A stretch of DNA of 64,000 bases from the NCBI GenBank assembly GCA_019112875.1, contig DXIO01000091.1, positions 1 through 64,000 on the forward strand, written 5' to 3'. A program made the position numbers and the translations under genes. Source of the stretch: Candidatus Aquabacterium excrementipullorum (lineage in GTDB: Bacteria > Pseudomonadota > Gammaproteobacteria > Burkholderiales > Burkholderiaceae_C). Shown here piece after piece: positions 26,157 through 34,043 of the stretch (the stretch's first letter is position 1; each line of letters opens with the position of its first letter). Under the pieces are notes generated by a model. That model saw only the letters and a list, made by a program, of their open reading frames with translations, searched no databases and had not been told where the DNA came from.

Positions 26157-27050
26157 ATGCCTCGAATCAGTTTGTTGGGCTGCGGCCTGATGGGTGCTCC
26201 CATGGCCCGACGCCTCGCGGCAGCGGGTTTTCCCTTGACTTTATGGAACCGGACACGCACCAAGGCCGATGCCCTGAACGATACCGGAGCCCGTGTGACC
26301 GATACACCGGCGGCCGCGGTGGCGGACGCCGAAGTGGTCGTCACCATGCTGGAACACGGCGGCGTGGTGCGTGAGGTCTTGTTCGGCGGCACATCCCTGC
26401 CGCCCGGACAAGCCGGGGCCGCCGCGCTCCAGCCTGGGACCCTCGTGATCGACATGAGTTCCATCCTGCCCGAACAGGCGCGCGACCATGCGCGGCGCCT
26501 GCACGGCTTGGGCGCCCACGCGCTGGATGCGCCCGTGTCCGGTGGCACGCTGGGGGCGGAGGCCGGCACGCTGGCGATCATGGCGGGCGGAGAGGCGGCC
26601 GACTTCGAGCGTGCCCGGCCGGTGCTGGAAGCCTTGGGGCGCCCCGTGCATGTCGGCCCGGCTGGCAGCGGCCAACTGGCCAAGCTGGCCAACCAGATGA
26701 TCGTGGGCATCACCATCGGTGCCGTCGCGGAGGCCCTGCTGCTGGCCGAGCGTGGCGGGGCCGACCCGGCCAAGGTGCGTGAGGCCTTGCGCGGTGGCTT
26801 CGCCGAAAGCCGCATCCTCGAGGTGCACGGCCAGCGCATGGTTCAGGGCGACTTCGCCAAACGAGGCTCGCTGGCCATCCAGCTCAAGGACCTGCGCAAT
26901 GCGCTGCACACGGCCGCGGGGATGGACTTTCAGGCACCGATCACCCAGGCGCTGGGAACCCTGTACGCCGATGCCGCCGACCATGGCTTTGCCGAACTGG
27001 ACCAATCGGCACTGTTCAAGGAACTGCAGCGCCGCCAGGGTCTGGCTTGA
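26157..27050 (+). CDS. NAD(P)-dependent oxidoreductase (3-hydroxyisobutyrate dehydrogenase family)
   Basis: Cytosolic dehydrogenase of 297 residues from the beta-hydroxyacid dehydrogenase family (3-hydroxyisobutyrate, tartronate semialdehyde or glyoxylate/succinic semialdehyde reductases). The Rossmann dinucleotide motif is LLGCGLMGAPMARRL at the N-terminus with NRTRTKA after strand 2, suggesting NADP preference. Substrate-site motif DAPVSGGTLGAEAGTLAIMAGG and the catalytic Lys in GSGQLAKLANQM are present, followed by the C-terminal GxxxKDLRNAL region (KRGSLAIQLKDLRNAL). The true substrate cannot be decided from context. Confidence 0.88.
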   Translation: MPRISLLGCGLMGAPMARRLAAAGFPLTLWNRTRTKADALNDTGARVTDTPAAAVADAEVVVTMLEHGGVVREVLFGGTSLPPGQAGAAALQPGTLVIDMSSILPEQARDHARRLHGLGAHALDAPVSGGTLGAEAGTLAIMAGGEAADFERARPVLEALGRPVHVGPAGSGQLAKLANQMIVGITIGAVAEALLLAERGGADPAKVREALRGGFAESRILEVHGQRMVQGDFAKRGSLAIQLKDLRNALHTAAGMDFQAPITQALGTLYADAADHGFAELDQSALFKELQRRQGLA

Positions 27051-27106
27051 TCCAGACCAAGGCTGTCCACAAGACGGGAACACGCTTTTTGCTAGACTAA
27101 GGACAC

Positions 27107-27182
27107 GGGCCGATAGCTCAGCTGGGAGAGCGCTGCGTTCGCAATGCAGAGGTCGGGAGTTCGATCCTCCTTCGGTCCACCA
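27107..27182 (+). tRNA. tRNA-Ala (anticodon CGC)
   Basis: 76-nt cloverleaf with encoded CCA. Acceptor GGGCCGA pairs with TCGGTCC, D stem GCTC/GAGC, anticodon stem CTGCG/TGCAG around loop TTCGCAA (anticodon CGC, reading GCG), T arm GGGAG-TTCGATC-CTCCT. A TAGACT -10-like box lies about 8 bp upstream. The terminal A is directly followed by the complement of the ligD stop codon. Confidence 0.95.
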
Positions 27183-29726
27183 TCAACTCATCGCCTTGAG
27201 CGCATCGTCCAGCGTCTGCCTGACGCGCTTGTAGCCGGCCCACGGATCGCTGCCCGCGAGCCTCTCGTGCACGCTGCGCAGCGTCCAGTGCGCACCGCTC
27301 GTCAGCTGCGGCAACTCCGACCAATCCACGGGCACGGACACACCCATGCCCGGTCGAGCGCGCGCCGACCAAGCCGCCGCCGTGGTGGCGCCTCGGCCAT
27401 TGCGCAGGTAATCCACGAAGATCTTGCCGAGCCGGTTGCGCGGGCCGCTCTTGCTCACGAAGCGTGATGGCAGCGTGGCGGCGAGATGCTCCACGATGCG
27501 CTTTGACAAGCCCTTCACATCGTCCCAGCCCAGCGAGCGCCTGAAAGGCACGACCACATGCAGGCCCTTGCCGCCGCTGGTCTTGAGAAAGCTGCGCAGT
27601 GACAGCTCTTCAAGCATCACCCGCACCAGTTCAGCCGCTTCCTGCACATGGGCCCAGGGCACGCCCTCACCTGGATCCAGGTCGAAGGTCATGCGGTCAG
27701 GCTGCTCGATCGCGTCCGTCGTGGCGTTCCAGGTGTGCAGTTCGATCACATTCATCTGCGCCGCCCCCACCAACGCCTCGAGCGTCGGCACCTCCAGCAG
27801 CGCTGGGTGCCCCGGATCCAGCGAGGGGTCGAGCCGCACGATGCCGGGGATGTTCATGCGGTCCGCATGCTTCTGAAAGAAGAGTTCGCCCGCAATGCCC
27901 TCCGGCGCGCGCACCAGTGACACGGGGCGGCCGATCAGGTGCGGCAGCATGCGCCGCGCGACGCGGGCATAGTGGTCCGCCAGTTCGCCTTTGGTGATGC
28001 CGGTGGAGACATCGATCACGCGGTCGGCATGGGTGATGCGCACGCTGGAGGCTTTCCTGGTCGAGGCTGGCTTTGTCGCCGCCCGGGTGGAAGCCTTGCC
28101 TGCCGACGCCATCGTCGGCGCCTGCGCGATCCCACCGCCGGTTGGCGGTGCGGCCTTTTCGCGGCTGATGGCGCGGGCGGGCTTGTCGGTGCGCAAGCCG
28201 TGGAACACGGCCTGGCGCAGGCGTCCTTCCTTGGTCCATTCGGCAAAGGACACTTCCGCCACCAGCTTGGGTTTGACCCAGTGTCCCTTGACGTCCCGGG
28301 GCAACCCGGCAAAGGCGGGTTTGTCGGCGGCCACGGACCGCAGACGCCCGTGCAGATCGCGCAGGGTGGCCGAGTCGAAGCCGCTGCCGACGTTGCCGGC
28401 ATAACGCAACTGGCCCTGCTCGTCGTACACGCCCAGCAGCAAGGCGCCCAGACCCAGGCGAGAGCCTTTCGGATCGGTGTAGCCGCCAATCACGAACTCC
28501 TGGCGCTGTGTGCACTTGAGCTTGATCCAGCGTTCATTGCGGCCGGCGCTGTAGGGTGCATCCAGCCGCTTGCCGATCACGCCCTCCATGCGCATGGCAC
28601 AGGCGGTATGCAGCAGGTGGGCAGGGTCAACCTCGAAGTCCTCGCTGAAATGCACATGCGCCCGCGCACCGCCCTCCGGGGCGTCGATCAAGGGGCGCAG
28701 GCGTTCACGTCGCTCCTTGAGCGTGCGTGGGCGCAGGTCTTCTCCGTCGTGATACAGCAGATCGAACACGAAATACTGGATGGTTTCCGTGTGGGCGGTG
28801 TCGAACGCGTTCTGCAAGGCCTGGAAGTCGGTGCCGCCATGCGCCCCCGTGACCACGATCTCGCCATCCAGCCAGCCCGAGCGCAGGCCCAGCGTGCCCA
28901 ACTCGCGGGCCAGCGCCTTCAGGCGCGACGTCCAGTCATGGCCATTGCGGGTGAAGAGCCGCACATCACCGTTGTCAATGCGGGCCAGCAAACGGTAGCC
29001 GTCGAACTTGATCTCGTAGACCCAGTCACCCTCACGCGGCACGCTGCTCACCAGCGTGGCCAGCTGGGGTGACATCGTCAGGGGCATGGCGTCGGTGTGA
29101 GACGGCGCTCGACGGGCCGCGGGCGTCCGAGGCTTGGACTTGGATGCCGATTTGCTTGACGCCGTGGGCAGGCTGCCGCCGAGCACGCTGTCGGGCAGTG
29201 CCTCGACCACATCGAACTCGGCCGCTGGCCTTGCGGCCTGATCGCGCTCCTTGATCAGCAGCCAGGGCTCCTGGCGCTCCTGGCCACGGCCGCGCATGCG
29301 CACGAGCGTCCAGCTGCCCTGCAGCTTGTGTCCCCGCAACTCGAACTTCAGCTTGCCGTCTCGATAGCCCTGAAGCGGATCGCCATGGGGCAACCACTCG
29401 CCCTTGTCCCACACGATGACGGTGCCTGCACCGTACTGCCCCGCCGGAATGACCCCTTCGAAGCCGCCATAGGCCAGAGGGTGGTCCTCCACATGGACGG
29501 CCATGCGCTTGTCCGCCGGATCCAGGCTGGGGCCCTTGGGCACCGCCCAGCTCTTGAGTGTGCCATCCAGCTCCAGCCGGAAGTCGTAGTGCAGGCGGCG
29601 CGCGGCGTGCTTTTGAATCACGAAACTCAAGGCATTACCGGCACGGGCTTGCGTGCCCTCGGGCTCACTGGTGATCGAAAAATCGCGCTTGGCGCGGTAA
29701 TGCTGCAGCTTGTCATCTTTGGCCAT
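27183..29726 (-). CDS. ligD: Bacterial NHEJ DNA ligase D (PE-LIG-POL)
   Basis: ATP-dependent DNA ligase of 847 residues that repairs double-strand breaks together with Ku. Domains in order: N-terminal 3'-phosphoesterase ([23 protein letters not shown], about residues 43-65, with [14 protein letters not shown]), central ligase with the adenylated Lys in [14 protein letters not shown] (about residue 240) and downstream [15 protein letters not shown], and a C-terminal primase/polymerase domain ([22 protein letters not shown], catalytic DLD in [11 protein letters not shown]). The PE-LIG-POL order is that of Pseudomonas rather than mycobacteria. A Shine-Dalgarno GAGGTG precedes the ATG and a sigma-54-type promoter lies 22-37 bp upstream. 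The gene ends exactly against the tRNA-Ala 3' end and is divergent from ku. Confidence 0.95.
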   Translation of the reverse strand: MAKDDKLQHYRAKRDFSITSEPEGTQARAGNALSFVIQKHAARRLHYDFRLELDGTLKSWAVPKGPSLDPADKRMAVHVEDHPLAYGGFEGVIPAGQYGAGTVIVWDKGEWLPHGDPLQGYRDGKLKFELRGHKLQGSWTLVRMRGRGQERQEPWLLIKERDQAARPAAEFDVVEALPDSVLGGSLPTASSKSASKSKPRTPAARRAPSHTDAMPLTMSPQLATLVSSVPREGDWVYEIKFDGYRLLARIDNGDVRLFTRNGHDWTSRLKALARELGTLGLRSGWLDGEIVVTGAHGGTDFQALQNAFDTAHTETIQYFVFDLLYHDGEDLRPRTLKERRERLRPLIDAPEGGARAHVHFSEDFEVDPAHLLHTACAMRMEGVIGKRLDAPYSAGRNERWIKLKCTQRQEFVIGGYTDPKGSRLGLGALLLGVYDEQGQLRYAGNVGSGFDSATLRDLHGRLRSVAADKPAFAGLPRDVKGHWVKPKLVAEVSFAEWTKEGRLRQAVFHGLRTDKPARAISREKAAPPTGGGIAQAPTMASAGKASTRAATKPASTRKASSVRITHADRVIDVSTGITKGELADHYARVARRMLPHLIGRPVSLVRAPEGIAGELFFQKHADRMNIPGIVRLDPSLDPGHPALLEVPTLEALVGAAQMNVIELHTWNATTDAIEQPDRMTFDLDPGEGVPWAHVQEAAELVRVMLEELSLRSFLKTSGGKGLHVVVPFRRSLGWDDVKGLSKRIVEHLAATLPSRFVSKSGPRNRLGKIFVDYLRNGRGATTAAAWSARARPGMGVSVPVDWSELPQLTSGAHWTLRSVHERLAGSDPWAGYKRVRQTLDDALKAMS

Positions 29727-29747
29727 GGGTCACCTCGGCCTGGCCTC

Positions 29748-29763
29748 GGCAAGCAGCATGCCC
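29748..29763 (-). promoter_or_regulatory. Candidate sigma-54 promoter of ligD
   Basis: Minus-strand GGGCAT-GCTGC-TTGCC, with GG and GC at the required 10-bp spacing. The predicted start (about 29737) leaves a short leader that still includes the GAGGTG ribosome-binding site. Confidence 0.55.
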
Positions 29764-29766
29764 GAT

Positions 29767-29782
29767 GGGCACGGCGATTGCC
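29767..29782 (+). promoter_or_regulatory. Candidate sigma-54 promoter of ku
   Basis: GGGCAC-GGCGA-TTGCC, one mismatch from TGGCAC-N5-TTGC, with GG/GC spacing exact. The predicted start near 29793 gives a leader of about 28 nt. It is back-to-back with the ligD element, separated by 3 bp. Confidence 0.65.
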
Positions 29783-29820
29783 GGTAACGGGGTCCTGCGG
29801 CAGCCCAAGAAGAAGACACC

Positions 29821-30738
29821 ATGCCAAGAACACTCTGGAAAGGCGCGATTTCCTTCGGTCTGGTCCACATCCCCGTGGGCCTGTATCCCGCGTCGCGCGA
29901 GGACGACATCGATTTCGACTGGCTCGACAGGCGCACGATGGACCCGGTGGGCTACAAGCGCATCAACAAGCGCACGGGCAAGGAGATCACCAAGGAGCAC
30001 ATCGTCAAGGGCATCGCGAACGGGGCGCACGAGTATGTGGTGCTCAGCGACGATGAAATCCGCAATGCCTATCCCAAGACGACGCAGACCATCGAGATCG
30101 AATCCTTCGTGCAGGCCAGCGAGATCCCGTTCGTCTACCTGGAACGCCCCTACTACCTTGCGCCGATCAACAAAGGCGACAAGGTGTATGCGCTGCTGCG
30201 CGAGACCTTGTTGGCCGCAGGCCGCATCGGCCTGGCACGCGTCGTGATTCAGACCAAGCAGCATCTGGCCGCGCTCGTGCCCGTCGGGCCGGCCCTGATG
30301 CTCAACACCTTGCGGTGGCCCAATGAAATCAGACCGTGGGATGAATTGAAGCTGCCCCCGGAGGGCACCAAGGAGGCCGGCATCAAACCGGGGGAGCTGA
30401 GCATGGCACAGGCGTTGGTGGACGACATGTCCAAGGACTTCAACCCCGACGACTACCACGACGAGTTTCGCGATGCCGTGATGGCCCTGGTAGACCGCAA
30501 GCGTGAGGCTGGGGAGGTGCACGCCGTCACGCCGCTGGAAAGTGCGGAAGGTTCGGCGCCTCCATCGAACGTGATCGACCTGACGGAGTTGCTCAAGCGC
30601 AGTCTGGCGGGGGGTGGCAAGCGCAAGGCGGCCGACAAGGACGAAGAGGCTGCGCCCGCAAAGCCAGCGGCCGCACGCAAACGGGCCAGCGCGGCCTCAT
30701 CGAGCACGGGAGTCAAAAAGCGAAAAGCCTCCTCGTGA
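29821..30738 (+). CDS. ku: Non-homologous end-joining protein Ku
   Basis: Homodimeric DNA-end-binding protein of 305 residues that threads onto broken ends and recruits LigD. The N-terminus RTLWKGAISFGLVHIPVGLYPA is diagnostic of bacterial Ku, followed by YKRINKRTGKEI and the core KGDKVYALLRETLLAAGRIGLARVVI. After about residue 255 the tail is rich in Lys, Ala and Ser (KRKAADKDEEAAPAKPAAARKRA), as in Ku proteins whose basic C-terminus aids DNA binding. Divergent from ligD across a 94-bp region that carries two sigma-54-type promoters. The stop codon sits in the loop of a terminator hairpin. Confidence 0.96.
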   Translation: MPRTLWKGAISFGLVHIPVGLYPASREDDIDFDWLDRRTMDPVGYKRINKRTGKEITKEHIVKGIANGAHEYVVLSDDEIRNAYPKTTQTIEIESFVQASEIPFVYLERPYYLAPINKGDKVYALLRETLLAAGRIGLARVVIQTKQHLAALVPVGPALMLNTLRWPNEIRPWDELKLPPEGTKEAGIKPGELSMAQALVDDMSKDFNPDDYHDEFRDAVMALVDRKREAGEVHAVTPLESAEGSAPPSNVIDLTELLKRSLAGGGKRKAADKDEEAAPAKPAAARKRASAASSSTGVKKRKASS

Positions 30739-30748
30739 GAGGAGGCTT
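30725..30748. terminator. Bidirectional terminator overlapping the ku stop codon
   Basis: Perfect 10-bp stem AAGCCTCCTC / GAGGAGGCTT whose 4-nt loop GTGA contains the ku TGA. On the minus strand it is followed by TTTTCGCTTTTTG, so it is strongest for the convergent outer-membrane protein gene. Confidence 0.8.
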
Positions 30749-30765
30749 GTTCAGGACGGGGCCGG

Positions 30766-31785
30766 TCAGAACCGGTACCGCAAGCCCACGGAGGCGATGT
30801 CCGTGTCCTTCTTCTCATCGCCAGCGTACTTCAGGTGATGGCGGTCCCAGTCCAGGGTGACGCTCCAGTGGCGGTCGAAATCCCAACTGGCGCCCACGCC
30901 ATAGGAGGCGCCGAAGCCCTCTTCGTTGCCCGAAGGCGCCGGCACACCAGCGCCCACCGAAGTTTTCGTCCAGCCATAGGTGCCCCCCAGTCGGCCGTTC
31001 AAGCTGAAGTTGCTGCCCAGGGGCAAGGCACCCGTCAGCACGATGTTCACGCCACGCACCTTGGTATCGCCGCCATTGCGGTCGGCATCCTGCAGCTGCA
31101 GATAGCCCAACTGAAGGCCGAGGTAAGGATTGAACTGGCCGCCCAGGAAGACGGACCAGGCAGAGTCGGGATCATCGCACCGCAGGCCCGCCACACAGGC
31201 GGTGTTCAGATCGGGCTTGCCTCCGGAGATGCCGATGTAGCCGGACGAGGTGTACGGAATCCATGACTCGCGGGCCGGGTCGTAGCCACCATAACGGCCG
31301 CTGTCCGGGCCGGCGGCCGTGGGCTCGACCGGCAAGGGCATCTGGTCGTTGTCCAGCGCGCTGCGGGGCGATGCGGCGCCATTGGCCGGCTGGTTGTCAC
31401 GGTTGCCATTGGCATCCCATGCCCCATCCTTGGCAGGCGAGACGTTGGCGGCGCCAGGCGCCCTCATATCGCTGCTGCTGCCCTGAGGTGGAGCACTGAT
31501 GGCACTGCCGTCGCGGTTGACGGACGCGCCATTCACCGATGGGCTGCCTGCCGGGGAGGCGCTGCCTGACGACGATGGGGACCAGGTGCCACCCGTCGTG
31601 GTGGTGGTCCCAGCAGCACCCGAGCCAGGCTGGACGACGCCAGAAGCGTCGCGGTACTGAGGGGAGCCCCCCGGTGAATCACCGGGAATCTGTGCCTGGG
31701 CGGCCGTGGCCCCCAGGCCCAGCGCTAGGCTGAGCGCCCATCGCGAAAAGGGAAGTTGGTAGCGGGGAAGATCGCCTTGATTCAT
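30766..31785 (-). CDS. Outer-membrane beta-barrel protein with disordered N-terminal linker
   Basis: Predicted secreted protein of 339 residues. It has a signal peptide (ALSLALGLGATAAQAQ), then roughly 140 residues of Gly/Ser/Pro/Asn-rich linker, and a C-terminal barrel of about 180 residues starting SGYIGISGGKPDLNTAC and ending in the outer-membrane signature IASVGLRYRF. Two Cys in CVAGLRCDD could form a disulphide. The barrel resembles OmpA-like or OmpW-like 8-stranded porin-fold proteins; the exact family is not certain. Start chosen at MNQGD because of the AGGAG Shine-Dalgarno. A strong sigma-54-type promoter (31851-31866) lies about 65 bp upstream. Confidence 0.75.
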   Translation of the reverse strand: MNQGDLPRYQLPFSRWALSLALGLGATAAQAQIPGDSPGGSPQYRDASGVVQPGSGAAGTTTTTGGTWSPSSSGSASPAGSPSVNGASVNRDGSAISAPPQGSSSDMRAPGAANVSPAKDGAWDANGNRDNQPANGAASPRSALDNDQMPLPVEPTAAGPDSGRYGGYDPARESWIPYTSSGYIGISGGKPDLNTACVAGLRCDDPDSAWSVFLGGQFNPYLGLQLGYLQLQDADRNGGDTKVRGVNIVLTGALPLGSNFSLNGRLGGTYGWTKTSVGAGVPAPSGNEEGFGASYGVGASWDFDRHWSVTLDWDRHHLKYAGDEKKDTDIASVGLRYRF

Positions 31786-31850
31786 CTCGGCTCCTAGTCG
31801 TGTTGAGGTGAGGCCTGCGCGATGAGCGCAGGCGTGAGGCCGGCTCATGG

Positions 31851-31866
31851 GGCAAGCGGTGTGCCC
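31851..31866 (-). promoter_or_regulatory. Candidate sigma-54 promoter of the outer-membrane protein gene
   Basis: Minus-strand GGGCAC-ACCGC-TTGCC, one mismatch from the TGGCAC-N5-TTGC consensus. Located 66-81 bp upstream of the start codon. Confidence 0.65.
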
Positions 31867-31911
31867 GTCCAACGCGCCCCGCACCTCGGCGGCCCGCTGT
31901 TCAGCCTGGGC

Positions 31912-33310
<1,399 letters not shown>

Positions 33311-33347
33311 GGGTCACTCCTCAAGAAGGGGATGCTGAGTCACACAT

Positions 33348-33363
33348 GGCAATGCCTGTGCCC
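33348..33363 (-). promoter_or_regulatory. Candidate sigma-54 promoter of hsp20
   Basis: Minus-strand GGGCAC-AGGCA-TTGCC with exact GG/GC spacing, 38-53 bp upstream of the hsp20 start. A GAGG Shine-Dalgarno lies between. Confidence 0.65.
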
Positions 33364-33443
33364 GAGGCCGGGCACCTCGCCCGGGCTGCAGGCGATGGGA
33401 TGGCGGTAATCGCTGCGGCCAGTTTTGCAGCGAGGCCCGAGCC

Positions 33444-33974
33444 TCAATGCGGAGCGCCAGCGCTTCCACGGGATTGGGGCGTACCTCGCGGCTTGCCAGA
33501 AGCGGAACCGCCACCAGCCGAACCGCTGGCCTTGGATTGACTGGACCGGTCCGGCTCGGCCGGCTCCGAAATCGAACCGAGCGCCCGCGAGGCGGTGCCG
33601 TCGGAACCCTTGGTCGCCATGTCGCCCAGGGACAGCATGCCCACGAGTTGCTGCTCGCGGTCCAGCACGGGCACACGGCGGATCTGCACCCTCGACATGC
33701 GGTCGGCCACTTCCTCCACCGATTGGTCCTCGAAGCACCATTGCACGTTCTGGCTCATCACGTCGGACACCTTCGTCTGTTCGAGCGCGCAGCCCTGCGC
33801 CACGCCACGGGTCACGATGTCACGGTCGGTGACGATGCCCATGAGCCGATTGCCGTCACACACGGGCAGCGATCCGATGTTGAGTTCGTCCATGGCCTGC
33901 GCGGCCAGCACGAGCGAATCGGCAGGCGAGATGGTGCGCACACCGCGGGTCATGGCTTGGGATACCTGTGTCAT
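33444..33974 (-). CDS. CBS-domain protein
   Basis: Cytosolic protein of 176 residues with a tandem pair of CBS motifs, an adenine-nucleotide-sensing module. CBS1 is AMTRGVRTISPADSLVLAAQAMDELNIGSLPVCDGNRLMGIVTDRDIV (residues 7-55), CBS2 is VMSQNVQWCFEDQSVEEVADRMSRVQIRRVPVLDREQQLVGMLSLGDMA. The C-terminal 50 residues are Ser/Gly/Pro-rich and disordered. Stand-alone CBS pairs of this kind are often stress-induced, with unknown partner. The ATG at 33974 has AAAGGAGA before it. A sigma-54-like element lies 38-53 bp upstream. Confidence 0.88.
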   Translation of the reverse strand: MTQVSQAMTRGVRTISPADSLVLAAQAMDELNIGSLPVCDGNRLMGIVTDRDIVTRGVAQGCALEQTKVSDVMSQNVQWCFEDQSVEEVADRMSRVQIRRVPVLDREQQLVGMLSLGDMATKGSDGTASRALGSISEPAEPDRSSQSKASGSAGGGSASGKPRGTPQSRGSAGAPH

Positions 33975-34011
33975 GGCGTTCTCCTTTGCGAAAGGGGTGG
34001 AACGGTTCAGG

Positions 34012-34027
34012 GGCAAGCAGCGCGCCC
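34012..34027 (-). promoter_or_regulatory. Candidate sigma-54 promoter of the CBS gene
   Basis: Minus-strand GGGCGC-GCTGC-TTGCC. GG/GC spacing is exact; one extra mismatch in the -24 box. Confidence 0.5.
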
Positions 34028-34043
34028 ATGGGCCTACAGGAGA

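Noticed and set aside
29845..29875. TTCGGTCTGGTCCACAT in ku as a possible duplicate of the tRNA-Ala 3' end (attachment site)
   Set aside because: Similarity to TTCGGTCCACCA is short, interrupted and within conserved Ku coding sequence.
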